Notes: generated by a model from the sequence alone, not told the origin. A stretch of DNA of 64,000 nt from CAZALT01 sp964485515 (GCA_964485515.1 CAZALT010000003.1:3711-67710), one strand, 5' to 3'. Positions 53,043 to 62,363 are shown, counted from the stretch's first letter. A program made the numbers and translations.

Positions 53043-53700
53043 CGGCGTCGGTGTCGGCGTCGACGTCTCTGGTCGAGCGGCCACTGATGGTGTCGCCGAA
53101 CGAGTTGAACATCACCGTCTGGAGCAACACACCGGCCACCTGCTGGTTGTCGAGGCCAGCGCGGATGGCACCTGCCTCGGCCGCGTCGTCGAGGAGCCCG
53201 GAGAGCATCGTGACGAGCGGGGCGAAGGCGTTGGTGGCTTCCTTCGGGTGGTCGGTGAGCAGCTGCTGGGCGAACCCGGCCATGACCGAGGTGGAGGGCG
53301 TGTTCTTCTGCTTGGGTGTGCGGCCAGGCGTGCCCGGTCGGCACACGCGGTAGTACTCGTCGGCGAAGGCCTGGAGGCGTTCGAGAGGGTCGTCGGACCC
53401 GGCCACGCGGATGGCGAGCCGATCGGTGGTGGCGCTGACGGCCTCTTCGAACAGGGCCAGCAGGAGCTCGTGCTTGCCGGCGAAGTACTGGTAGAAGCTG
53501 CGCAGCGACTGGCCCGACTTCTCGACCACCTCCTGCACGGTGAACTCGAGCTGCGGCGACGTCGACATGAGCTCGACCGCGGCATCGAGGAAGCGCTGCA
53601 CCCGCTGCTGGGCACGGGCGCGGGCGGGATCGAGTGACCGCGCCACCGCGAGATCGCGCCGACTCGTCGCGGGGATCTCCTCGGGCGGGCTGGTCGTCAT
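53043..53700 (-). CDS. TetR-family regulator, C-terminus lost in gap
   Basis: About 219 residues remain. The N-terminal TetR domain is clear: RVQRFLDAAVELM, then VQEVVEKSGQSLRSFYQYF and AGKHELL. It resembles KstR2/FadR-like TetR proteins in general layout but I cannot assign it. The end of the protein runs into Ns. A TATGAT box ends 6 nt before the ATG, so the transcript is probably leaderless. It could regulate the CoA-transferase and thiolase genes beside it. Confidence 0.85.
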
Positions 53701-53706
53701 CGGGGG

Positions 53707-53712
53707 ATCATA
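53707..53712 (-). promoter_or_regulatory. -10 box (TATGAT), leaderless start of TetR gene
   Basis: On the minus strand TATGAT ends 6 nt before the ATG at 53700. Confidence 0.5.
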
Positions 53713-53794
53713 CCCTTCTAGCTCAGAAAGATCGATCCTCTTGCCAAGCGCGAACCGCGCTCCCGAATTTTGGGCCGAAATCTATGACGGAGCG

Positions 53795-55134
53795 TCAGGT
53801 ATCCGCGTCGTCGGCCCGATCGCGCAGTTCGGCGAGGATCTCCTCGGTGTGCTGGCCGAGGCCGGGCACGCTCACCGGACCGCCGGCATCGAGGTCGCCG
53901 AAGCTGACGGGGCCGTTGACCGAGGAGAAGGTCTCACCGCTGGCTCCCGCCGCGATCTCGACGAACCCGTCGTTGGCGTGCAGCTGCGGGTCCTCGACGA
54001 CCTCGGCCGGGGTCTGCGCGGGTGCCCACCACACGTTCTCCCGGTCGAAGATCTCGGCCCACTCGTCGAGCGTCTTCGTGGCGAAGATGCCGTCGAGGAA
54101 GGTGATGACCTCGGTGCGGTTCTTGCGGATGGCCGAGGGGCTCTCGAACCGAGGGTCCTCGAGCAGCTCGGGATGGCCGATGGCCCGGCACACGGCGGGG
54201 AGGTGGCGGGCGGCTTCGAGGCCGGTGAGGAAGAACCAGCGGCCGTCCTTGTCCCGGTACGTGTTCATGAGGGGGGCCTGGTTCTTGTGGCGGGCCTCGG
54301 CCTTGGCCACCTTGCCCAGGCTCATCTGGAGTCCGAGGTCCCAGCCGAGGACGTAGGCGCCGGTGCGCAGGAGCGACACCTCGACGACCTGGCCCTTGCC
54401 GGTGAAGCGCTGTTCGAGCACGGCGCCGAGGATGGCGCTGAGCGTGGCGAGGCCCGTGATGTGGTCGCCGACCCCGCCTCGGGCGTTGAGCGGGCCGCCG
54501 ACCTCGTCGGCCATCTGCATGGCCAGGCCGGACCGCGCCCAGAACGCACCGATGTCGTAGGTGGGCCGGTCGCGCTCGGGCCCCTCGAGGCCGTACCCGC
54601 TCACGCTGCAGTAGATGAGGTGCGGGTGGCGTTTCGCCGTCTCGTGCGCCCCGAGATCGAGGCGGTCGAGGGCGTCGGGACGGAGGTTCGTGACGAACAC
54701 GTCGGCGGTGGCCAGGAGGTCTTCGAGCTGGGCTCGGCCTTCGTCGGTGCGCAGGTCGAACACGACGGCGCGCTTGCCGCGGTTGTCGAGGGCGAACGCG
54801 GGGTTGGGGAGGTCGTCGCCGATGCCGAGCGAGCCGAACACGTTGCGCATGGGGTCGCCCGTGGGCGGCTCGACCTTGATGACGTCGGCGCCCCAGTCGG
54901 CCAGCAAAGCGGCGGCCGACGGCGCGGCCACCCACACGCCGAGCTCGACGACGCGCAGGTCGGCCAGTGAGCTGAGCCCAGTGTTNNNNNNNNNNNNNNN
55001 NNNNNNNNNNNNNNNNNNNNNNNNNNNNNNNNNNNNNNNNNNNNNNNNNNNNNNNNNNNNNNNNNNNNNNNNNNNNNNNNNNNNNCGGTCCCGGTGGCGG
55101 GATCTGCGTGTGGGTCGTGATCTGCCACGGTCAA
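53795..55134 (-). CDS. CaiB/BaiF family CoA-transferase, gap near N-terminus
   Basis: A type III CoA-transferase: LRVVELGVWVAAPSAAALLA, DWGADVIKVEPPTGDPMR, DNRGKRAVVFDL and the catalytic Asp region PTYDIGAFWARSG. These enzymes move CoA between acids. The start is a TTG overlapping the upstream oxidoreductase stop (TTGA); the first 16 codons are visible before a 100-N gap of unknown true length. The part after the gap begins just before the conserved N-terminal strand, so little is missing. Confidence 0.85.
54986..55085. other. scaffold gap, no flanking duplication
   Basis: 100 Ns inside the CoA-transferase gene. Flanks differ, so true sequence is missing. Confidence 0.85.
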
Positions 55135-56090
55135 AGCACGCCGCCGAGCGAGGCGAGAAAGCCCTGTGTGCGGGCACGGGAGGCGAGAAGCTCGTCGCGG
55201 TTGTCGCCGATGGGCACGATGCGCACGTTGATGTCGGTGGCACCGGCATCCGCGTAGGACCGGAGGCGCTTGGTGACGGCCTCCTCGCTGCCCGCCGCGA
55301 GCAGGTCACCGACCTCCTGCGCGTTGCCCTGGTCGAGGAGCTTCTGGTAGTTCGGCGACGTCTCCGCCTCGGACAGCAGACGGTTCGTGCGGGCGGTGGC
55401 AGCGTCGATCTCGTCGTCGGCGCACACGCACACCGGGATGCCGGCCATGACCCGCGGGGCGGGTCGTCCGGCCGCCGCCGCGGCCTCGTTGAGGCGGGGG
55501 GCGATGTGGGACTCGATGGCCTTCTCGTCGGCGAGCCACAAGATGGTGCCGTTGGTGCGCTCGCCGCACAGCTCGAGCATCCGGGGCCCGAGGGCGGCGA
55601 GCATGATGGGCGTCGGGCCGAGGTCGGTGATGTCGAACGGCTGGTTGACGTCGTACTGCTCGTTGTCGACGTCGACCAGCACGGGGCTCTCCGCGACGAG
55701 CGCGGCATCGAGGACGTCGAGGTACGTGCGCATGGCCCGGAGCGGCTTGTCGTAGGGCAGGCCGAGCATCTCCTCGATGATCCAGTGGTGCGACACGCCG
55801 AGGCCGAGGGTGAGGCGCCCACCGCACGCGGCCTGGGCCGAGAGGGTCTGGCGGGCGAGCGCAACGGGGTGTTGGGGTTGGATCGGCACGACGGCGGTGC
55901 CGATCTCGATGCGCTCGGTGGAGCGGCCCACGATGGCGGCGGCGATGAGGGCGTCGAACTCATCGGGGATCTGGGGGATCCAGATGGAGCTCAGCCCGGC
56001 TTCCTCAGCCCAGGTGGCATCTCGGACGAGTCGATCGATCTTGCTGGCGTAGCGGCCCCGTTCCGGACCGACCATGACCCCGATGCGCAT
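55131..56090 (-). CDS. LLM-class F420-dependent oxidoreductase (second)
   Basis: A 319-residue luciferase-like TIM barrel: AGLSSIWIPQIP, RIEIGTAVVPIQPQHP, LTLGLGVSHHWIIEEMLG and TPIMLAALGPRMLEL. The layout resembles mycobacterial F420-dependent oxidoreductases. It is followed by the CoA-transferase with a 4-nt TTGA overlap and preceded by an intergenic palindrome at 56142. Confidence 0.88.
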   Translation of the reverse strand: MRIGVMVGPERGRYASKIDRLVRDATWAEEAGLSSIWIPQIPDEFDALIAAAIVGRSTERIEIGTAVVPIQPQHPVALARQTLSAQAACGGRLTLGLGVSHHWIIEEMLGLPYDKPLRAMRTYLDVLDAALVAESPVLVDVDNEQYDVNQPFDITDLGPTPIMLAALGPRMLELCGERTNGTILWLADEKAIESHIAPRLNEAAAAAGRPAPRVMAGIPVCVCADDEIDAATARTNRLLSEAETSPNYQKLLDQGNAQEVGDLLAAGSEEAVTKRLRSYADAGATDINVRIVPIGDNRDELLASRARTQGFLASLGGVL

Positions 56091-56141
56091 CGTGCACTCT
56101 CCCCGGTAGCGGTGGTGACGTCCTCTGTCGTGAGCATCGAT

Positions 56142-56156
56142 GAGAACGTAGTTCTC
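56142..56156. promoter_or_regulatory. palindrome GAGAAC-GTA-GTTCTC
   Basis: A perfect 6-bp inverted repeat around 3 nt, 52 bp upstream of the oxidoreductase gene. It has the same AGAAC-N3-GTTCT layout as the site at 28263, so one TetR protein may bind both. Confidence 0.55.
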
Positions 56157-56200
56157 CGTAGAGCGTAACGATGATCTCGCGTGGTGTCGAACCGCTGCCG

Positions 56201-56300
56201 NNNNNNNNNNNNNNNNNNNNNNNNNNNNNNNNNNNNNNNNNNNNNNNNNNNNNNNNNNNNNNNNNNNNNNNNNNNNNNNNNNNNNNNNNNNNNNNNNNNN
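56201..56300. other. scaffold gap, no flanking duplication
   Basis: 100 Ns. The last residues of the DUF35-thiolase gene and part of the promoter region are missing. Confidence 0.85.
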
Positions 56301-57981
56301 CGTCGCGTTGGAGGAGGAGCACGCCGGACGGGGTGCCGCCTCCGCTGGTGACGACCGCGGTCTTGGCGTCGGCCACCTGGCGCTCGCCCGCGTCGTGGCG
56401 CAACTGGAGCACCGCCTCGTGGATGAACCCGTACCCGTGGGTGCGCCCCTCCGAGAGCTGACCGCCGTGCGGGTTCACCGGCAGCTTGCCGCCGAGGGCG
56501 ATCGTGCGGCCCTCGTCGATCCAGTCCTTCGCCTCGCCGAGCCCGCAGAACCCGAGGCCCTCGAGCCACGAGATGGCGTTGAACGAGAAGCCGTCGTAGA
56601 CGAGGGCGAGGTCGACGTCGTCGGGGGTGAGCGACGAGCGGGTCCACAGGTGCTTGGACTGGCCGAGCACCTGGGGCTCGTGGGTCACCACGTCCTGATC
56701 CCACGAGAGCCGTTCGAGGATCTGCGTACCCACCGACTCGATGCGGATCGCCTTGTGCGGGAGATCACCGGCGACGTCGGCAGCCGAGACGATCACGGCG
56801 ATGGACGAATCGCAGGGCACGTCGCAGTCGTACAGGCCGAACGGCGTCGAGATCATGCGGGCCGACAGGTAGTCGTCCATGGTCATCGGGTCGCGGTAGA
56901 TGGCGTGCTCGTTGCGTCCGGCACCCACGCGGTCGTTGATGGCGATGTAGCCGAACAGCTCCCGGGTGGCGCCGTACTTCTTCATGTACTGGCTGGCGTT
57001 GAGGCCGATCCACGTGGACGGCGACATGGCGCCGAACGGGGCCCGCCACTCGTAGAACGGGCCCGACACCCGCGGGTTCGAGGGCGGGAAGAGCCCCAGC
57101 GCGGCGTTGGTGGACTCCCACACGGTGCGCACGCACAGCACGTGACGGCACAGGCCGGCCGAGATCGCGAGCATGGCGGCCATGATCGAACCACCGGGAC
57201 CGGGCAGCTCCATGCCGCCGTTGATCCACGTCGGGTGGAGTCGCAGCGCGTCCTCGAGGGCGCTGGCACCCCCTTCGCTCATCCCCATCGGGCCGGGACC
57301 CGGATAGGTCGAGATGCCGTCGATGTCGCTCGGGTCGAGGCCCGCATCGGCGATGGCCTTGAGCGACGCGTCGACGGCGAGTGCCAGGGGGTCCTGCATC
57401 AGCCGGCGCCCGATGGCCGACCGGCCGATGCCCGAAAGCACGCTGTCGTGCTCGAAGCGCCTGGTCGTCAACGGGGCGCGGGGCGTCGGGATGTGGGGAC
57501 CTTCGACGATGCCGTCGACGTCGGGCTCGCCGGCGAAGTCACCGGTGACCGGGGCGAACAGCGGGATCCACACATCCTCGTGCTGCTCGAAGTGCACGGC
57601 GACGCGTTGGCCGACGTGCACGTCCTCGGGCGCGATGCCGGTGATGTTGGTGGTGAAGTTGACGCCCGGTGCGCCGTCGATCGACACGTTGGCCACCGCA
57701 TAGGGCGGCGGGAACCCGGGAAGCCACTGCTGGTAGCTGACGCTGACGCCGATGACCGTGGCCGTCCCGGGCACGACGCGGTGCTCGATCGCGGTGCTGT
57801 GACAGGCCGGGCAGACCGGCGACGGAGGCATCGTGTAGGTGTCGCAGTCGGCGCACGCCTGGATGCGGAGCTTGCCGTCGGCGCCCGAGACCCAGAACCA
57901 CTCGTTGAACGGGGTGATCTGGGGGAGGGGGCGGACGGGTCCGGATGCTTCGGGTGTCTCGGTCGTTCCGTCGCCGGTCAT
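56301..57981 (-). CDS. DUF35 (OB-fold) - thiolase fusion, 3' end lost in gap
   Basis: About 560 residues. Residues 1-135 form a DUF35 module: a zinc rubredoxin knuckle with Cys 43, 46, 57 and 60 and an OB-fold that in known members binds CoA esters. The rest is a SCP2-type thiolase (IGRSAIGRRLMQDPLALAVD, YDGFSFNAISWLEGLGFCG, NPHGGQLSEGRTHGYGFIHEA). In steroid side-chain catabolism a separate DUF35 protein assists an Ltp2-type aldolase; here both parts are one chain. It could be a thiolase or retro-aldolase. Only a few terminal residues seem missing. An SDR precedes it by 4 bp. Confidence 0.85.
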
Positions 57982-57985
57982 GTGC

Positions 57986-58813
57986 CTAGAAGACGCTGCG
58001 CATGAAGCCGACGGCACCGGCGGCGGGCTCGTACGAGCCGGCCTGGCCCGACGCGAAGTAGCCGACGTCGGACACCACGGTGATGCCGGTGATCGCCGCG
58101 GCGGCCGGGCTGTTGATGAAGACCAGCGGGTAGGCCTGCTCGAGAGGTGTCGAGGCCTCGATGCCGAGGTCGTCGCGGTAGTCCTCGCCGAAGGTGAGCC
58201 AGGTCGACGCGTTGGCCTGAGCGAGCGGCGTGTTGGTGGGGCCGGGGAGGATGGCGTTGATGCGCACGCCCTTGCGCATGAACTCCATGGCCGAGCGGGC
58301 CACGTAGGCGCACACGGCGAGCTTGGACCACAGGTAGTCGCCCATGAGGTTGTCGCGGGCGTAGGCGGCGGCCTCCTCGAAGTCGGTGATGTCGAGGTAG
58401 GGGTTGAGCTTCTCGAGGTTGTTCTCCCAGCCGAAGCCCGCGGCCGACGAGATGAAGCCGATGGCCGAGCCGGTCGGCAGGCGGTCCGCCGCGAAGAGCT
58501 GGTCGATCATGTAGCGGTGGCCGAGGAAGTTGATGCGTTCGATGCCGGGCGTGCCGTCGGCGACGCCGGCCGCCGAGAAGAGCGCGTCGACGTTGCCGTC
58601 GAGCGCAGCCAGGGCCTCGTCGATCGACTCGGTCGAGGACATGTCGACGGGGATGAACGTGACGTCGTCACGCTCGACGGTGGCGCGGTCCATGACGGTG
58701 ACCTTGGCCCCGGCGGCCAGCAGCACCTCGACGGCCGCGCCGCCCATGCCGGTGGCGCCGCCCACGACCAGGGCGTGGCGTCCGTCGTATCGGAAGGCAT
58801 CGAACAAGCTCAT
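57986..58813 (-). CDS. SDR, hydroxysteroid dehydrogenase-like
   Basis: A 275-residue SDR with VVGGATGMGGAAVE, FSAAGVADGTPG and the active-site Ser and Tyr-Lys pair in ISSAAGFGWE...DYLWSKLAV. The insertion between Ser and Tyr and the WENN segment are seen in 3-alpha and 20-beta hydroxysteroid dehydrogenases. Steroid substrate is a suggestion only. Operon with the DUF35-thiolase gene. Confidence 0.82.
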   Translation of the reverse strand: MSLFDAFRYDGRHALVVGGATGMGGAAVEVLLAAGAKVTVMDRATVERDDVTFIPVDMSSTESIDEALAALDGNVDALFSAAGVADGTPGIERINFLGHRYMIDQLFAADRLPTGSAIGFISSAAGFGWENNLEKLNPYLDITDFEEAAAYARDNLMGDYLWSKLAVCAYVARSAMEFMRKGVRINAILPGPTNTPLAQANASTWLTFGEDYRDDLGIEASTPLEQAYPLVFINSPAAAAITGITVVSDVGYFASGQAGSYEPAAGAVGFMRSVF

Positions 58814-58835
58814 CGGGATCGGTACTCCTGTGTTG

Positions 58836-58885
58836 GTTGCGAGTGGTTGCGAGTGGTTGCGAGTGATTGCGAGTGATTGCGAGTG
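58836..58885. repeat. five tandem 10-bp repeats (GTTGCGAGTG)
   Basis: Five head-to-tail units, two with A for the first G. They lie between the SDR start and the CoA-transferase stop. The number of units may vary between strains. Confidence 0.9.
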
Positions 58886-58936
58886 GTTGGTGGCCGAGGT
58901 CCTGCTGGTGGTCAGGAACCGGATGGGGGATGTGCG

Positions 58937-60309
58937 TCAGGCGACGACGCCGCGGATCTTGAGGTCGATGATGTCCTCTTCGCTCAGGCCGAGGCCGGCG
59001 AGGATGTCGTCGCCGTGCTCGTTGAACTCGGGGGCCCGGCTGGTCGTGGGCGGCGTCTCGTCGAACTGCACCGGAGCGGCAGCGAGCTTGAACGGGATGC
59101 CTCCGGCCGTCTCGGAATCGACGACGTAGCCGTTGGCGACCGACTGCGGGTCGGCGGCGGCTTCGAGGATGTCCTGGGCGATGATCCACTGACCGCTGAA
59201 CGGTTCGAGGCGCTCGCGCCACTCCGCTGCTGTGCGGGCGCCGATGATGGACCGCACCTCCTGGGACGCCAGGCCCGAGTTCTCGGCCAGGGCGGGCTGG
59301 GTGGCGAACCGCTCGTCGGTGATGAGGTCGGGGCGTTCGAAGATGGTGCACGCCTCGGCCCAGTAGCGGAACGCCTGGAGGCACGAGAACGACACGTAGG
59401 AGTCGTCCGAGGTCGGGTAGGTCCAGGTCAGCGGGTTGCCGATGGGGGCGTCGGATGCNNNNNNNNNNNNNNNNNNNNNNNNNNNNNNNNNNNNNNNNNN
59501 NNNNNNNNNNNNNNNNNNNNNNNNNNNNNNNNNNNNNNNNNNNNNNNNNNNNNNNNNNCGTCCGAGGTCGGGTAGGTCCAGGTCAGCGGGTTGCCGATGG
59601 GGGCGTCGGATGCGGGTGGCTTCATCGCCTCGCCCATCTGGAGAGAGAGGGCGAGCGCAGCGCCCATCGACCAGATGCCGGTGCTGAGGAGTGAGACGTC
59701 GACGACGGTCGCCTCGCCGGTGCGCTCGCGGTGATAGAGCGCGCCCATGATCCCGCCGGCGATGGTCATGGCCCCGATCGAGTCGCCGTACGCCGGCCCC
59801 GGCGCCGACGGGACCTCGGGGAAGTTGTCCCGATTGGTGCCGCGCGACATGCCGGCACGGTGCCAGAACGCCAGGATGTCGTAGGCGCCCTTGTCGGCGT
59901 CAGGGCCCCGCTCGCCCTGGCCGGTTCCCCGGACGTAGATGATGTTCGGGTTCGCCGAGCGGATCTCGTCGACACCGATGCGGAGCTTCTCACGCACGCC
60001 GGGGAGCTTGTTGGTGAGGAACACGTCGCACTGGGCCGCGATCTTCTTGAGGATCTCGAGCCCGTCGTCGCTCGTGAGGTCGAGCCCGATGCTCTTCTTG
60101 CCCCGGTTGGAGTGCTCGAGCAGGACATGCACCTGGGTCGTCATGAGGGCGACACCGCTGGACAGGAGTCCGCGCATGGCGTCGCCCCGCTCGACGTGCT
60201 CGACCTTGATGACCTCGGCACCCCAATCGGCCAGCAACGCCGACGCAGCCGGCACGAACGTGTGCTCGGCTACCTCGAGGACTCGGACACCCTGCATGAC
60301 TTCGGTCAT
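58937..60309 (-). CDS. CaiB/BaiF family CoA-transferase, interrupted by a false gap
   Basis: A type III CoA-transferase: VRVLEVAEHTFVPAASALLA, DWGAEVIKVEHVERGDAMR, NRGKKSIGLDL and GAYDILAFWHRAG with the catalytic Asp. The reading frame breaks at a 100-N gap with identical 55-bp flanks. Removing 155 bp joins PLTWTYPTSD to SYVSFSCLQAFRYW and gives one 405-residue protein, the normal length. The promoter upstream carries the island motif. It probably transfers CoA to the pathway acid. Confidence 0.9.
59404..59613. other. scaffold gap with 55-bp duplicated flanks
   Basis: 100 Ns at 59459-59558. 59404-59458 equals 59559-59613 exactly. The join restores the CoA-transferase frame. Confidence 0.9.
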
Positions 60310-60337
60310 CGTTCACCCCTGTTCGAACAGCACGGTG

Positions 60338-60376
60338 AGGGTAGCCGCCCGGCGAGAACTGCTGCGCAGTCGCACA
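60338..60376 (-). promoter_or_regulatory. island motif copy 3 and -10 box of the CoA-transferase gene
   Basis: On the minus strand TGTGCGACTGCGCA (60376-60363) is followed by TACCCT (60343-60338), 28 nt before the ATG at 60309. Confidence 0.5.
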
Positions 60377-60438
60377 AGATCGCCGTTCTGCCCATGCGGT
60401 CCGGTCGTTCTCGCGGCCTGGTCGGACGCCCTGCTCGG

Positions 60439-61257
60439 TCAGCCAGCTTCGGCAGCCTCGGCGGCTTTGGCCTCGAGGTCGGCCGCCACCTCCTCGTGCG
60501 ACGGATGGTGATCGACCGGGACGAGGCGAGGGGTGACGGTGACGTTCGACATCGTGACCGACGAGTCGGTGCGCAGGATGTGGTCGACGGTCTCGACCAG
60601 CTTGGTGACGTCCATCATCGCCCCGGTCATGTAGCCCTTCTCGACCCAGCCCGGCACCAGCTCCATGGCGAGGTCGCGGTCCCAGCCGTCGGCGAACTGG
60701 GTCATGGAGTCGCCGGCGCCGCCCGCGCACTCGCCGACGGTGAGGCAGGTGAAGCCCAGCTCGGGGTGTTCGGCGCGCCAGGCGTCGACGAGCTTGTTCA
60801 GAGCGGCCTTGCTGACCGCGTACGACGCGAGCCCGGGCCACACCGCGCCGGTGGAGCTGATGGACGAGAGGAAGATCGCCGTGCCCGACGACTCCTTGAG
60901 GTGGGGCAGCGCGGCCGCGGTCACGATCGACGCCCCGATGACGTTGGTGTCGAACACCCGGCGCCACTCGTCGACATCGATGCTCTCGATGCGCACGAGC
61001 GGGCCGATGGCCGGCGCGTAGACGATGCCGTCGATGCCACCGAGCTTCTCGGCCGCATCGGTGATGGCCTTCTGGGTCGAATCGCTGTCGGTGACGTCGC
61101 AGGCGATCGCGACCGCGTCGTTGCCGGCCTCGGCGACGGCGTTCTCGAGCCGATCGAGGCGGCGCGCCATCAACGCGACGCTGGCGCCGCCCCGGGCGAG
61201 ACCGGTGCCGATGCACCGACCGAGACCGCTGGATGCTCCGATGACTACTGCTCGCAC
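60439..61257 (-). CDS. short-chain dehydrogenase (SDR)
   Basis: A 272-residue SDR with MRAVVIGASSGLGRCIG, APAIGPLVR in place of the usual NNAG and an active site SSISSTGAVWPGLASYAVSKAA. The C-terminal 30 residues are acidic and Ala/Glu-rich. It stands upstream of the CoA-transferase on the same strand, with a 129-bp gap containing the island motif. Substrate unknown. The 195-bp stretch 61258-61452 upstream shows no gene. Confidence 0.88.
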   Translation of the reverse strand: MRAVVIGASSGLGRCIGTGLARGGASVALMARRLDRLENAVAEAGNDAVAIACDVTDSDSTQKAITDAAEKLGGIDGIVYAPAIGPLVRIESIDVDEWRRVFDTNVIGASIVTAAALPHLKESSGTAIFLSSISSTGAVWPGLASYAVSKAALNKLVDAWRAEHPELGFTCLTVGECAGGAGDSMTQFADGWDRDLAMELVPGWVEKGYMTGAMMDVTKLVETVDHILRTDSSVTMSNVTVTPRLVPVDHHPSHEEVAADLEAKAAEAAEAG

Positions 61258-61452
61258 GATGGCACTCCGTCCATGTATTGGTCATCTGGAGCCTGCGTCG
61301 GTGCGACGCCGACCCCGGATCTGTGCACGTTGCGTTCGGTCGACCTGCGCATGCTCAGCAGGACGGTCGAACCCCCTTGGTGTGACGCATGGTACCCGGA
61401 TGAGAACGCGTGCTCGCACATCGGTGACGGGCGCGTCAGCCAGGTCGGGTCG

Positions 61453-62217
61453 CTACGGCAGGCGGTGGGCGCCGTCGAGGCGGATGTTCTCGCCGTTGAG
61501 ATAGGGGTTGTCCAGGACCGCCGCCACAAGCAGGGCGAACTCCTCGGGACGGCCGAGTCGAGCGGGGAACGGGATGCCCTCGCCCGGGTCGATGTCGAGG
61601 CGGGGGAGCGCGTCGAGCAGCGCCGGCGTGCCCATCGGGCCGGGAGCGATGGAGCACACGCGGATGCCGAGGGGTGCGAGGTCGCGGGCCAGCGGGAGCG
61701 TCATGCCGAGGATCGCCGCTTTGGCGGCCGCGTAGGCGACCTGCCCGTACTGGCCCTCGTAGCCGGCTATGGACGACGTGTTGACGATCGTGCCCCGCCA
61801 GCCGTCATCGGTCGGCGGGTTCGTCGCCATCGCCGCAGCCACCAGTCGGGTGGTGTTGAAGGTGCCGAACGCGTTGATGCGCATGGTCTCGACGAACGAG
61901 GCCTGGTCGTGGGGTGCGCCGTCCTCGCGGACGACCGGACCGCCCCCGACCCCGCCACCGGCGACGTTCACGAGGCCGGACAGGCGGCCGAGCGCCCGGG
62001 CCGCGGCGATCACCGCCTCGACGTCGGCCGGCTCGCAGGCGTCGCCGGCCACCGCCGTGGTTTCGGTGCCCAGCTCATCGACCAGGGCGTTCGCTCGTCG
62101 TGTGCTGCGGTCGAACACGACGACCCGGCGACCGGTGTCCACGAGGTGCCGCACGGTCGCGGCACCGAGTCCGCCCGCCCCACCGGTGACGATGACCGAT
62201 CGGGTTCTGTCGCTCAT
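61453..62217 (-). CDS. SDR, 17beta-HSD10-like
   Basis: A 254-residue SDR with VIVTGGAGGLGAATVRHL, NVAGGGVGGGPV, NTSSIAGYEGQYGQVAYAAAKAA and APGPMGTPALL. This pattern fits type-10 hydroxysteroid/3-hydroxyacyl-CoA dehydrogenases. An acyl-CoA beta-oxidation role would fit the island. Start ATG at 62217 behind GGGAGGG. It is divergent from the last F420-dependent oxidoreductase. Confidence 0.88.
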   Translation of the reverse strand: MSDRTRSVIVTGGAGGLGAATVRHLVDTGRRVVVFDRSTRRANALVDELGTETTAVAGDACEPADVEAVIAAARALGRLSGLVNVAGGGVGGGPVVREDGAPHDQASFVETMRINAFGTFNTTRLVAAAMATNPPTDDGWRGTIVNTSSIAGYEGQYGQVAYAAAKAAILGMTLPLARDLAPLGIRVCSIAPGPMGTPALLDALPRLDIDPGEGIPFPARLGRPEEFALLVAAVLDNPYLNGENIRLDGAHRLP

Positions 62218-62230
62218 CGTGGCCCTCCCT

Positions 62231-62295
62231 CGCCGCACGGACCGACGTGCGGCGAACGTAGCACCGGGTCGCTCGTCGCTCGTCGCTCATCGCTC
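62231..62295. repeat. 8-bp hairpin and four 7-bp tandem repeats
   Basis: CGCCGCAC (62231-62238) pairs with GTGCGGCG (62247-62254). Then GTCGCTC repeats four times at 62268-62295, one copy starting with A. Both lie between divergent genes. Confidence 0.7.
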
Positions 62296-62351
62296 GTCCG
62301 CGAGCCTCGGACGCACCCTCCCTGTCGGACGCGGGCGACGGGTGGCGTGGG

Positions 62352-62357
62352 TAGCGT
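62352..62357 (+). promoter_or_regulatory. -10 box (TAGCGT), leaderless start
   Basis: TAGCGT ends 6 nt before the ATG at 62364. Confidence 0.4.
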
Positions 62358-62363
62358 CCGGGG

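Noticed and set aside
28263..56156. KstR or KstR2 sites
   Set aside because: KstR sites have AAC-N2-GTT and KstR2 sites AAG-N4-CTT-type cores; here the spacer is 3 nt. Similar but not matching.
61322..61335. Eighth copy of the island motif (TGTGCACGTTGCGT)
   Set aside because: The second half-site is one base too far and ends in T; too weak to count.
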